From assembly GCA_003233255.1 (NCBI GenBank), contig QILH01000016.1:1-23783 (forward strand): DNA of 23,783 nucleotides, read 5' to 3'. A model generated the notes under the pieces. That model searched no databases. It was not told where the DNA came from and was given only the letters and a program-made list of their open reading frames with translations. How positions within the stretch are numbered: the first letter of the stretch is position 1; each line of letters begins with the position of its first letter. This DNA is from Gammaproteobacteria bacterium (GTDB taxonomy: Bacteria > Pseudomonadota > Gammaproteobacteria > UBA6429 > Thiohalophilaceae). Of the stretch, positions 17,001-23,783 are shown piece after piece. A program made the position numbers and the translations under genes.

Positions 17001-18221
17001 TTAAGCCGCACGTAATGCATCAAGCGTTTCAATAAAATTCTTACACCAGGTTAAAGCCTGTAGAAAGATCTCACTAATTTTATCGGCCTCGACGAGGCTT
17101 GCATCCAGTTCATCCCATTCACCACGTTCGTAACTAATACTGGCCTGCAGTGCTTGCCCCATTGTTCCCTGATAATTTAGTAATGCGTTGCTGATATCGT
17201 TCGTGAGCGACAGTTGTTCAAGTACTTCTGTCATTGGTTGATCCATTATGGCATCCATAACCGAAAATAAACCGACCATAAAGAAGGTAGCCGATTTATT
17301 AGTTTGTCCGACTTCACTGGCAATGAGTTCACACATATGTGCTCGTATTAATGCTGTCACAAATAATTCAAAGGGTTTGTCTTCAATACTCGATATGACG
17401 ATCAAATAGGTAATGGAGCGTACCGTTTCAATGCCCAATAACATGATCGCATGTTTGATGGAGCTAACTTCGTTGTCCATAGAGTAATGCGAAGAGTTGA
17501 TATAGCGCAACAAACGAAATGATAGCGTGACATCCTGCATGATCAAGCTTTCGATTTGCTCTATATCCGCATCCGGGTTACTAATTTTTGACAGCAGATT
17601 TAATAACGCCAGTCGATTAGCCGGGGTTTGTTTGCCCGACATAACATCGGGTTTGCAGAAAAAATACCCCTGGAAATATTCAAAACCGTAATCCAGACAT
17701 TTTTGATATTCTTCCTGAGTCTCAACTTTCTCGGCCAGTAATTTTACCGGGTATTTTGATAAATCTTCAACGTGCTGCCTGAGTTGTTCGTCATCTAAGG
17801 CCATAAGATCTATTTTAATGATATCGGCAATCTCAACCAGAGGGGCGAGGTGTGGATGAAATATAAAATCGTCCAGTGCGATGGTGTAATTATCTTTTTT
17901 AAGACGTTGAATCCCGCTCAGAATGCTGTCGTCTAACTCGATATCTTCAAGTATCTCCAGCACCAGTCGATCCTGTTCTGCCGGTAACGGCAGGCTGCCT
18001 GTGATGAAATTTCGGGTCAGGTTTACGAATCCGAGTTTGTCGCCGATGATGTTACTGAGTCCGAACTCGGTCAACGCATTGATTATTAATAGTGAGGTAG
18101 CTTGATCCTGGTTTTCAATGTCAGCGAAATTTTTTTCACTGTTTCGAAACAATAACTCATAAGCAAAGACATTTTGCTCTCGATCATAGATAGGTTGTCG
18201 GCCAATAAATACGCCTTGCAT
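17001..18221 (-). CDS. EAL-HDOD signalling protein
   Basis: A 406-residue cytoplasmic protein with an EAL-like domain (about 1-195) and an HDOD domain (about 200-400), the architecture of YuxH/CdgR-type regulators. The N-terminal GRQPIYDREQNVFAYELLFRN is typical. The EAL motif itself reads Glu-Leu-Leu (22-24). Several cyclic-di-GMP phosphodiesterase positions are kept: Asn67, the Glu of the LEILED block (89-92), Asp117-Asp118, the Lys of KIDL near 136, and Glu164 in AEKVE. Residual activity or nucleotide binding is thus possible, although most of this family are thought to be inactive. The HDOD part has the LSFRLLRYINSSHYS segment (233-247) and lacks HD metal residues. It is convergent with the hyuA-like gene, with 23 bp between the stops. 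Confidence 0.93.
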   Translation of the reverse strand: MQGVFIGRQPIYDREQNVFAYELLFRNSEKNFADIENQDQATSLLIINALTEFGLSNIIGDKLGFVNLTRNFITGSLPLPAEQDRLVLEILEDIELDDSILSGIQRLKKDNYTIALDDFIFHPHLAPLVEIADIIKIDLMALDDEQLRQHVEDLSKYPVKLLAEKVETQEEYQKCLDYGFEYFQGYFFCKPDVMSGKQTPANRLALLNLLSKISNPDADIEQIESLIMQDVTLSFRLLRYINSSHYSMDNEVSSIKHAIMLLGIETVRSITYLIVISSIEDKPFELFVTALIRAHMCELIASEVGQTNKSATFFMVGLFSVMDAIMDQPMTEVLEQLSLTNDISNALLNYQGTMGQALQASISYERGEWDELDASLVEADKISEIFLQALTWCKNFIETLDALRAA

Positions 18222-18392
18222 TAACTGGGTGCCTCTTACGGGTTAAGGGCTATTTGTACGGGATAAAGAGGTTATCGGAGCTATGGATTGATTGTTTAGT
18301 AAAATTAAGCATTAAGAGCTGAATTTAAAGCAAATAGCTTGGCCACCGGTACCGTATTCATCAATACCGCTAAGCACACAACCAATAATTCA

Positions 18393-18407
18393 GGCTTATC
18401 TCAAGCC
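18393..18407 (-). terminator. Weak hairpin at the end of the YeeE-like gene
   Basis: GGCTT (18393-18397) and AAGCC (18403-18407) form a 5-bp stem with a 5-base loop spanning the stop codon of the YeeE/YedE-like gene. On the minus strand it is followed by the moderately T-rich TGAATTATTGG. It is the last visible point of the sulfur cassette, so termination here would make sense, but the stem is short. Confidence 0.3.
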
Positions 18408-19516
18408 ATGCGGGAATATTCAAACTTCATGGTCAACGCGCTACCAATAATGAACGAGACAAAGGCGATTAACGAGCCGAGCGCCAGTGTGGAAAATCCC
18501 GTAATGCCCTGACCAAAAGTACAGCCCATGGCCAGCACGCCCCCAACGCCCATTAAAAAACCGCCAACGAGGTACCGTAAAAAATCTTTCGTAGATGCAA
18601 ACCATTCAAGCCGCAGGTTACCGGTAAACAAGCCATACAGGAAAGAGCCAACAATCACCCCGACCAGGATGGCTACGCCAAAGGTGATCAAGCTTACCTC
18701 CAGAGGGTTAGCCAAATAATAGAGTGTTTCCCCCATGGGGTTAACAAAGGTAAATGACATGGCACCGACACCCGGTGGCGGGGAATCCATAAAGTTGGCC
18801 GCATCGACGGCGGACTGTCCTAACCAGCCGGCGGTGACATACCAGCCTGCTACGACGATCAGGCCAACGACGACGCCCCCGAGCAGGTTATCAAAGCGAC
18901 TGCGAAAATCACGCGAGCGAAAGATGAAAAACAGCAAGGTCAGGATAATTAAGCTGGCCACCATAGGGTGAAACCAGCGGCTATTTTCAACGCCAAACAC
19001 ACTGCCGATCATGGTGGAGATTTGCTGGTTTTCGATTCCATAATTTTGCAGATTGATGGTCAATGGATCCATCCAGATATGGAACGCATAGTGATAAAAG
19101 TCGGTCTTGGTCATCAAAAAGGCCATGATCCCGCCCACCAGTAACACAAATAATGATTTCATGTTGCCGCCACCAATGCGAATCAGGGTTTTGTTGACAC
19201 AACCTCCGGCCAGGGTCATGCCCACGCCAAACATTAACCCACCGAGCAAATAACGTAACCAGGCAAAACCCGGGGTACGATACGGAGGCATGGTCATGGA
19301 CAGATTGATGATGCGAAATTGTTCCAGTAACAAAACCCCAAACATGGCGACGGCAATGGCGAGCAACCAGGCGTACATTCGCCCTTTATCGCCCATATTA
19401 ACCCAGTCAGAGATTGCGCACATGGTGCAGAAATTGGTCTTGTGTACGATGATGCCGAGGATAATCGCTAAACTAAATCCCGACAGGATGACATACCAAA
19501 TGGGTGCGCTTTCCAT
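18401..19516 (-). CDS. YeeE/YedE family sulfur-compound transporter (TsuA-like)
   Basis: A 371-residue polytopic inner-membrane protein of the YeeE/YedE family (Sulf_transp), whose structurally studied member takes up thiosulfate. It has about nine or ten hydrophobic segments in two related halves. Each half carries the family's cysteine motif: AGGCVNKTLIRIGGGN with Cys106, and AMGCTFGQGITGFSTLALGS with Cys332. A further pair, Cys30 and Cys33 (Phe-Cys-Thr-Met-Cys), lies in the first helix region. Cysteines at equivalent positions relay thiosulfate in the known transporter. A clear AAGGAA ribosome site lies 7 bases before the ATG. It follows the rhodanese gene by 66 bp on the same strand. No TusA-like partner is seen. 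Confidence 0.9.
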   Translation of the reverse strand: MESAPIWYVILSGFSLAIILGIIVHKTNFCTMCAISDWVNMGDKGRMYAWLLAIAVAMFGVLLLEQFRIINLSMTMPPYRTPGFAWLRYLLGGLMFGVGMTLAGGCVNKTLIRIGGGNMKSLFVLLVGGIMAFLMTKTDFYHYAFHIWMDPLTINLQNYGIENQQISTMIGSVFGVENSRWFHPMVASLIILTLLFFIFRSRDFRSRFDNLLGGVVVGLIVVAGWYVTAGWLGQSAVDAANFMDSPPPGVGAMSFTFVNPMGETLYYLANPLEVSLITFGVAILVGVIVGSFLYGLFTGNLRLEWFASTKDFLRYLVGGFLMGVGGVLAMGCTFGQGITGFSTLALGSLIAFVSFIIGSALTMKFEYSRMA

Positions 19517-19582
19517 AATCTTTCCTTATATGTTATAAATTAATCCGCTGCGAATGTGTACGTTTAAGCTACGCGCACTTGT

Positions 19583-20500
19583 TCAGGTCTTTGACTCCCG
19601 TTTGTGGCGGTCAGTATTTTCCAGTGGTAGTTGGCGTGTATTCCAACGCCGTAAGCCGGCATCGTGTACGCGCAGATTATGAAAGCCAGCGGCGTAAAAC
19701 ATCGCATAATTAAAGGCCGAACCGGTACCGCCGAGACAGGTCAACAGGATCGGTTGATCCGGTTTTATTTTCAGTTGTTTCAGCAGGTTTGGTATTTTCG
19801 GTGCCTTTGCATAGTGACGCCCATCTTTTGTTTTACGCATGTAATCCTGCCAGGGCTGATTGACACTGCCCGGGATGCGACCAAATCGCGGATTGGCCTC
19901 AAACTTGGTTAGCCCTTTAAAGTGCGATGCGGGTCGACCATCCACTAACAAATAATGTTTTCGTATCGCATTCAACTCATCGGTTCGCATTTCCAGTGCT
20001 AACAGCGGCCGGGCAATAAAATTGCCAGGCTGGATTTCTTTCGCGTCCATTTCTATCGGGCCATTAGCCTGTAACCAACCATACCAGCCCTCGTCGAGTA
20101 CGCCAACATTGGTATGCCCCAGTAAATGAAACAACCAGTAGAGATAAAAAGTACCAAGAATTTCGTCACTATTATTACCCTTGTAATAAATTACCACACC
20201 ATTTTTATTATTAATGCCAAGTTGGCGAATTTTTTCGGCCAGTTTCGCAACCGGGTAACGTAATAGCGTGCCGTCACTGTCTGCATAGCGCCAGTCACTT
20301 TTACTGGTTACTACGCTGCCGGGGATGTGTCCATCAAACGTAAAGCCCACCTCATCGGAAACTTCAATAATTGTAAGATCAGGTTGGGTTAAATTATTTA
20401 TAAGCCATTTAGAGTTGACACTTGGAGGAACCTGAACTGCGAAAACGGTAGCCGAAACCAGTAGCAGGGAAAAAATGAAATGATATTTTATAATACCCAT
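19583..20500 (-). CDS. Exported two-domain rhodanese (thiosulfate sulfurtransferase)
   Basis: A 305-residue sulfurtransferase with a signal peptide (hydrophobic core 7-19, cleavage near Val-Phe-Ala-21), so it acts in the periplasm. Two rhodanese domains are visible. The first (about 25-150) keeps the EVSD and GHIPGS landmarks but has Tyr-Lys-Gly-Asn in place of the active-site Cys loop, so it is inactive. The second (about 160-290) has DGRPASHFKG, GRIPGSVNQPW and the active loop TCLGGTGSA with Cys255, the only cysteine in the protein. It should move a sulfane sulfur from thiosulfate or a persulfide to an acceptor. Its strong AGGAG site overlaps the stop of the DsrE-like gene, so the two are translated together. 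Confidence 0.9.
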   Translation of the reverse strand: MGIIKYHFIFSLLLVSATVFAVQVPPSVNSKWLINNLTQPDLTIIEVSDEVGFTFDGHIPGSVVTSKSDWRYADSDGTLLRYPVAKLAEKIRQLGINNKNGVVIYYKGNNSDEILGTFYLYWLFHLLGHTNVGVLDEGWYGWLQANGPIEMDAKEIQPGNFIARPLLALEMRTDELNAIRKHYLLVDGRPASHFKGLTKFEANPRFGRIPGSVNQPWQDYMRKTKDGRHYAKAPKIPNLLKQLKIKPDQPILLTCLGGTGSAFNYAMFYAAGFHNLRVHDAGLRRWNTRQLPLENTDRHKRESKT

Positions 20501-20506
20501 ATGTAT

Positions 20507-20511
20507 CTCCT
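20507..20511 (-). promoter_or_regulatory. Ribosome binding site of the rhodanese gene overlapping the DsrE-like stop codon
   Basis: On the minus strand AGGAG lies 6 bases before the rhodanese ATG, and its first two bases belong to the TAG stop (20510-20512) of the upstream gene. Ribosomes finishing the DsrE-like protein are thus placed to restart on the rhodanese, keeping their amounts linked. Confidence 0.75.
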
Positions 20512-21076
20512 AGAAAACCAGGTGAGCATAACCCTGTTGTTGCAGGTCAATAACCCTTGTGTAGCCATCATGCACTCGTTTGACGCCCGGCAGGATATCT
20601 TCCGGCTTCCATCCCTTGCTCTTCATCGTGAGATTACAAATTTCCACGCTGACACCCAGGTCGATGAGTTCCTCTACCACCTTTTCATTTGGATTGAAGG
20701 CAAAAATATCGCTGACCTGCATCTGGTAGGCGCCGGGTTTAAGTAACCAGTAGGCTGCTGCACCGCGTACTACGATGCTGATATTCAAATCCTTCGGCGT
20801 TACCCCCATATCCCTATAGGCTTCAATCAGCCCCCGTGCATAATAAAAAGCCTTGCCGATCCCTGCGGCCTGATCATTACGACTCACATCATAGACGATG
20901 CGGATATTCTTACGTTTATTTATTTTGATGACATCAGAGCTTGCTTTGACAACCGCTTGCTGTGCAGCGTACACGGTCGTGGCGGAAAATAACGTGACCG
21001 CAATGGCCAGACACGCGGCAATTATAATTGAAGCGCTGTACTTGTTAATCGCAACTCTTGTTTTTACCGTATCCAT
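20510..21076 (-). CDS. Exported or membrane-anchored DsrE/DsrF-like protein
   Basis: A 188-residue protein whose body (about 57-188) resembles DsrE/DsrF-like sulfur carriers: an IRIVYDVS first strand, a central block ending LGVSVEICNLTMKSKGW with Cys147, and the closing DLQQQGYAHLVF element. DsrE-family proteins pass sulfur as a persulfide on such a cysteine. Unlike cytoplasmic DsrE, it has an N-terminal hydrophobic segment (about 15-38) ending Val-Tyr-Ala-Ala, which suggests export or a membrane anchor. I start at the ATG at 21076 behind an AGG-containing GGGGCAGG site; a TTG one codon earlier is also possible. The next gene is an exported rhodanese 9 bp downstream, a probable sulfur donor or acceptor. 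Confidence 0.85.
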   Translation of the reverse strand: MDTVKTRVAINKYSASIIIAACLAIAVTLFSATTVYAAQQAVVKASSDVIKINKRKNIRIVYDVSRNDQAAGIGKAFYYARGLIEAYRDMGVTPKDLNISIVVRGAAAYWLLKPGAYQMQVSDIFAFNPNEKVVEELIDLGVSVEICNLTMKSKGWKPEDILPGVKRVHDGYTRVIDLQQQGYAHLVF

Positions 21077-21222
21077 CAATCCTGCCCCTTCTCTTATTAT
21101 GAGCGGCGACAGGATAATTCATTAATATCATTTTAACGCCGATCAGATTTTTACAAGCCGGGAAAAGTAACTCAATGAGATGATGGGTGGTTATTTTCTA
21201 ACGGCAAGTTTCAATTAACTTA

Positions 21223-21254
21223 AGTATGGCACCTATGTGTTACACAGGGGTCAA
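21223..21254 (-). promoter_or_regulatory. Candidate MerR-type promoter and operator ahead of the DsrE-like gene
   Basis: Read on the minus strand, a -35-like TTGACC (21254-21249) is followed at once by the near-palindrome CCTGTGTAACACATAGG (21248-21232; arms CCT-x-TGT and ACA-x-AGG around AAC), then TGC and a -10-like CATACT (21228-21223). The spacer is 20 bp, longer than usual for sigma-70 and matching MerR-family promoters, in which the regulator binds a dyad inside the spacer. The predicted start would leave a leader of roughly 140 bases before the DsrE-like ATG. No merR-like gene is in the window. The -10 matches consensus at four of six positions. Confidence 0.4.
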
Positions 21255-21342
21255 GGGGTGAACGGTAAAATATCAGGGAAAATTGGGTAAACGGTTCGAA
21301 AAGAATAGTGATTAGCCATTTGCAGGGTAAAGAAAAGGCCGA

Positions 21343-22251
21343 TTAGAGCAGGCCAAGATAACGTACCCCAATAATTATCAATACCAGGCATAAACTGCCA
21401 CGCAACCAGGTTTCGGGTAAAAATTTACTGAGGTAGGGTCCAAAAAATGACCCGATACCGGTGCCGAGTAATAACAGGCCCAGCAAAGGGAAATCGAGTT
21501 CCACGCCCATCCGCACATAATTTGTAATTGAAGTGATTGAATGAATGGCAATCGCCAGTGCAGAAGTGGCGGCAATAATGAACATAGGTAAACGCATGAT
21601 AATGCTCATAAACGGTACCAGTAGAAATCCGCCGCCAACTCCGAGTGCCGATGAGAATACCGCAATACCCATACCGGTAAAAAAAGGTAACCAGGGGCTG
21701 AAAACAAAACGCTCTTCACCAAACGTAAAATGTATTTTTCGAATTGAAATTTTTGTATGGCGAACACCAATGGTGCAGGGATCGCCATCATGCTCGATGA
21801 GGTGTTCAAAATTAGTGGCGGCTCGATCGGATTGAGCGGTATCTTTTTGTTTTCGAGGAAATAATTGCCAGGCGATCTGTGCAGCAATCAATAGCACCAG
21901 AATGGCAAATATCGGTTTGAAGGTGGTCATATCGGAAAGGTAGCTAAGCGAAAGCGTACTGCCAATGATGGCACCGATGATTCCGCCGACGGCTAAAATC
22001 AGCGCAAGACTGAATACCAGGCGGCATTGTTTGTAATAGAGTGGTACCGCGATGATGGGCGTGACCAATGTTAGCATCTGCGCCATTGGTTTTACCAAAT
22101 TCGGGTTCTGAACACTTAATACAGAAATTAATCCTACCGAGGCAAGTATGCCGCCTGCCGCGCCCACGGTTGAAAAAACAAATCCAACCAGTACGCCCCA
22201 CAAAATTGGGATCCAGGGTGAAATAAAGATATCGGCAGTTTCGAAGTTCAT
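21343..22251 (-). CDS. TauE/SafE family sulfur-compound exporter
   Basis: A 302-residue inner-membrane protein of the TSUP (TauE/SafE, DUF81) family, which exports sulfite, sulfoacetate or related anions. An internal duplication is easy to see: F-x-SPW-x-P...STVGAAGG (9-34) is echoed by F-SPW-L-PF...SALGVGGG (184-208), and each half has about four hydrophobic helices. The halves are joined by a long polar linker (about 133-182) with His149, His154, Cys159 and His165. The gene is the most upstream of the minus-strand sulfur cassette and probably has its own promoter. No convincing Shine-Dalgarno is seen. The substrate is inferred from neighbours only. Confidence 0.9.
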   Translation of the reverse strand: MNFETADIFISPWIPILWGVLVGFVFSTVGAAGGILASVGLISVLSVQNPNLVKPMAQMLTLVTPIIAVPLYYKQCRLVFSLALILAVGGIIGAIIGSTLSLSYLSDMTTFKPIFAILVLLIAAQIAWQLFPRKQKDTAQSDRAATNFEHLIEHDGDPCTIGVRHTKISIRKIHFTFGEERFVFSPWLPFFTGMGIAVFSSALGVGGGFLLVPFMSIIMRLPMFIIAATSALAIAIHSITSITNYVRMGVELDFPLLGLLLLGTGIGSFFGPYLSKFLPETWLRGSLCLVLIIIGVRYLGLL

Positions 22252-22289
22252 GATTATAAGTGTGTGTTGTCAGCCAGCTAAGAGGCATC

Positions 22290-22319
22290 ATAATACACTA
22301 ATATTCTAGTTAACCTGAA
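22290..22319 (-). promoter_or_regulatory. Possible promoter for the TauE/SafE-family gene
   Basis: On the minus strand TATTAT (22295-22290) matches a -10 at five of six positions, with a poor -35 (TTCAGG, 22319-22314) 18 bp upstream. Transcription would start about 30 bases before the ATG at 22251. The evidence is weak because of the -35. Confidence 0.3.
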
Positions 22320-22396
22320 CTCGATTTAAGAAAACAATCAGGGAGGTTCATTCATCCAATATTTATACCGTTATCCTGTGTGCAATGTTTAATGCG

Positions 22397-22482
22397 GTCA
22401 TCCTGAGCGGAGAAGAGCGTAGGGAATACTGCATGAAACGCGAGAGTGGTTCAAGGCACGTGGAGTAAAGCGAAGGATCTTT
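22397..22482. repeat. Dispersed intergenic repeat remnant (GTCATCCTGA ... GCGAAGGATCTT)
   Basis: GTCATCCTGAGCG at 22397-22409 and GCGAAGGATCTT at 22470-22482 are the two ends of a repeat type common between proteobacterial genes, here separated by about 60 bp of other sequence. The same words occur, in inverse orientation, in the 7808-7990 tandem repeat. The rest of the 300-bp gap 22252-22551 holds the possible TauE promoter and a 5-bp hairpin, ATCCG 22515-22519 with CGGAT 22536-22540. No gene is seen in it. Confidence 0.5.
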
Positions 22483-22551
22483 CCTGGGTGTGGTAGGCTT
22501 CTGCATCGCACAAGATCCGTTACTGAGACGCGCTGCGGATAAATAACTAAA

Positions 22552-23484
22552 TCAAAACCAGAAACGTATTCCTGCGACGAATTGAGTTTCGCTTGGGTCA
22601 TTACCTGCGGCTTGTGCGAAATCTTTTGTTTCACCATACTTGCTGGTCCATTCAATACCCAGGTAGGGAGCAAATTCGCGCCAAAATTCATAGCGAAGAC
22701 GCAAACCTAAGCTGACATCAGATAAGCCACTACCCCGTCCAAGCTCTGGATCACGTTTACCATATGCACTGGCTTCGAAACGCGGTTGCAGGATCAGCTT
22801 TTGGGTTATTAACAGTTCGTATTCACTCTCTACGGTTATTGCGCTGCGGCCTTCGTCGCCGAGGTAGGCGGTGGCGTCGAACTCAAACCAGTACGGTGCC
22901 AGGCCCTGTATGCCAACGGCTAACCAGGTGCGATCCGGTTCTTCTCTTGCGCTGTCATACCGCACACCAACCTGGGTGTCCCAAAAGGTCGCGACGGCAT
23001 GTCCCCACAACAATTCGGTACTGGCTTCCTGCAAATTACCATTATCAATATCACCTTCGGCCTTTAATACCAGGCGATCATAATCGCGGCCAAACCAGCC
23101 CTGTAGATCATAACGGGCTGACGTATTGTCACGGGTATTTACGCTCTCAAACCGATTGACCAACAGTGAGGCAAAGTTGAGTTCATCGGCAAACACGGGT
23201 CGTGGTATCGCGCCAAAATCATAACCACCGGAATAGGCGTGCGGATCACGTGCATCCGCTGGGGCCGATCCACCCTGCATGGACACCGGCGGCATTTTGT
23301 TTTCTGGCTGGCTATTTTTCATGTCAGTGTCTTTAGCCGCGGCTTGTTTATTCGTACCGTGCTGCATCTGGCTGTGATCCATGCCGGGCATGCTGTCCAT
23401 TGTGGTTTTTTCCTGTGCCCAGACGGATGGCGTATTAAAGAGCATCACGGCAATGATTAGATTTTTCACTCGTAAATTGTTCAT
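22552..23484 (-). CDS. copB: Copper resistance protein B (outer membrane)
   Basis: CopB is an outer-membrane protein that acts with the periplasmic multicopper oxidase CopA in copper tolerance. The start at 23484 gives a signal peptide ending Val-Trp-Ala near residue 23, with a GGAG ribosome site about 9 bases upstream. An in-frame start at 23517 would spoil the signal. The 310-residue precursor then has a Met/His-rich stretch (MPGMDHSQMQHG near 32-43) likely to bind copper. From about residue 80 come the HAYSGGYDFG and FASLLVNRFE blocks and alternating beta strands of the family barrel. The protein ends in Phe, the usual outer-membrane barrel signal. It begins 33 bp after the copA stop. Confidence 0.94.
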   Translation of the reverse strand: MNNLRVKNLIIAVMLFNTPSVWAQEKTTMDSMPGMDHSQMQHGTNKQAAAKDTDMKNSQPENKMPPVSMQGGSAPADARDPHAYSGGYDFGAIPRPVFADELNFASLLVNRFESVNTRDNTSARYDLQGWFGRDYDRLVLKAEGDIDNGNLQEASTELLWGHAVATFWDTQVGVRYDSAREEPDRTWLAVGIQGLAPYWFEFDATAYLGDEGRSAITVESEYELLITQKLILQPRFEASAYGKRDPELGRGSGLSDVSLGLRLRYEFWREFAPYLGIEWTSKYGETKDFAQAAGNDPSETQFVAGIRFWF

Positions 23485-23517
23485 ACCCGTTATCTCCGCT
23501 ATTTGATTACGCCACAT

Positions 23518-23783
23518 TCACGCCACCACGACTTCGCGAAACATACCTGCGTCCATGTGATACAGCAGGTGGCAGTGCCAGGCCCAGCGCCCTAGTGCAT
23601 CAGCGGTAACCAGAAAGCTGACACGCTGCGCGGGTTGAACGCTGATGGTGTGCCGGCGGGCAATGAATTCACCTTGTGCATCTTGCATTTCACTCCACAT
23701 GCCATGCAAGTGCATGGGATGGGTCATCATGGTGTCGTTATGCAGGATCACACGCAGCCGTTCGTTGTGACGGAAATGGATCG
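23518..23783 (-). CDS. copA: Multicopper oxidase CopA, C-terminal end (5' part outside window)
   Basis: The last 87-88 codons of a periplasmic multicopper oxidase of the CopA copper-resistance type; the reading frame is open to the window edge. The copper ligands of the final cupredoxin domain are visible: the HPMHLHGM motif and, about 50 residues later, HCHLLYHMDAGM with the Cys of the type 1 site and the His residues shared with the trinuclear cluster. The axial Met is present near the end. The enzyme oxidises Cu(I) and probably other substrates in the periplasm. It precedes copB in the conserved copAB order. Confidence 0.95.
   Translation of the reverse strand, partial: IHFRHNERLRVILHNDTMMTHPMHLHGMWSEMQDAQGEFIARRHTISVQPAQRVSFLVTADALGRWAWHCHLLYHMDAGMFREVVVA

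Noticed and set aside
23485..23517. N-terminal extension of copB
   Set aside because: The ATG at 23484 has a GGAG site at good spacing and starts a standard signal peptide.

Overview
This window looks like chromosomal DNA from a gammaproteobacterium, possibly one with an active sulfur-oxidation lifestyle. The evidence is the housekeeping block ftsY-ftsE-ftsX beside a divergent M16 peptidase pair, rsmD, coaD and a YfhL-type ferredoxin, an order familiar from this class, plus a set of inorganic-sulfur genes. The genus cannot be named from what is visible. Base composition looks moderate and fairly even, and genes are densely packed.

Layout. 1-3322 (minus): ftsY, ftsE and ftsX, then the N-terminal part of a protein with two receiver domains whose first receiver lacks the phospho-acceptor aspartate. 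3438-7720 (plus): two paired M16 peptidase subunits, rsmD, coaD, ferredoxin. 7721-8027: intergenic tandem repeats of about 95 bp. 8028-9695 (plus): a gamma-glutamyltranspeptidase made as a lipoprotein. 9877-14790 (minus): a tightly coupled five-gene unit, read as ABC ATPase, ABC-2 permease, GldG-like protein, DUF4340-like protein and mutM. 14917-16977 (plus): a HyuA-type hydantoinase/oxoprolinase subunit with no HyuB beside it. 17001-18221 (minus): an EAL-HDOD signalling protein. 18401-22251 (minus): a sulfur cassette of TauE/SafE exporter, exported DsrE-like protein, exported rhodanese and YeeE/YedE transporter. 22552-23783 (minus): copB and the 3' end of copA, a copper resistance operon cut by the window edge.

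How the genes fit together. The ftsYEX genes link membrane-protein targeting to septal cell-wall hydrolysis. In the M16 pair, one subunit has the zinc site and the other the substrate-binding Arg/Tyr pair, so they should work as a heterodimer. The ABC/GldG/DUF4340 genes encode a gliding-type ABC complex of unknown substrate. The sulfur cassette combines two membrane transporters with two exported sulfur-carrier or transferase proteins, which suggests handling of thiosulfate or sulfane sulfur across the inner membrane. A promoter-like site ahead of its last three genes has the geometry of MerR-family promoters: a dyad filling an unusually long -35/-10 spacer. The best candidates for something little described are this sulfur cassette with its promoter, and the coupling of mutM to the gliding-type ABC operon. 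No mobile element, CRISPR array, tRNA or rRNA was recognised.
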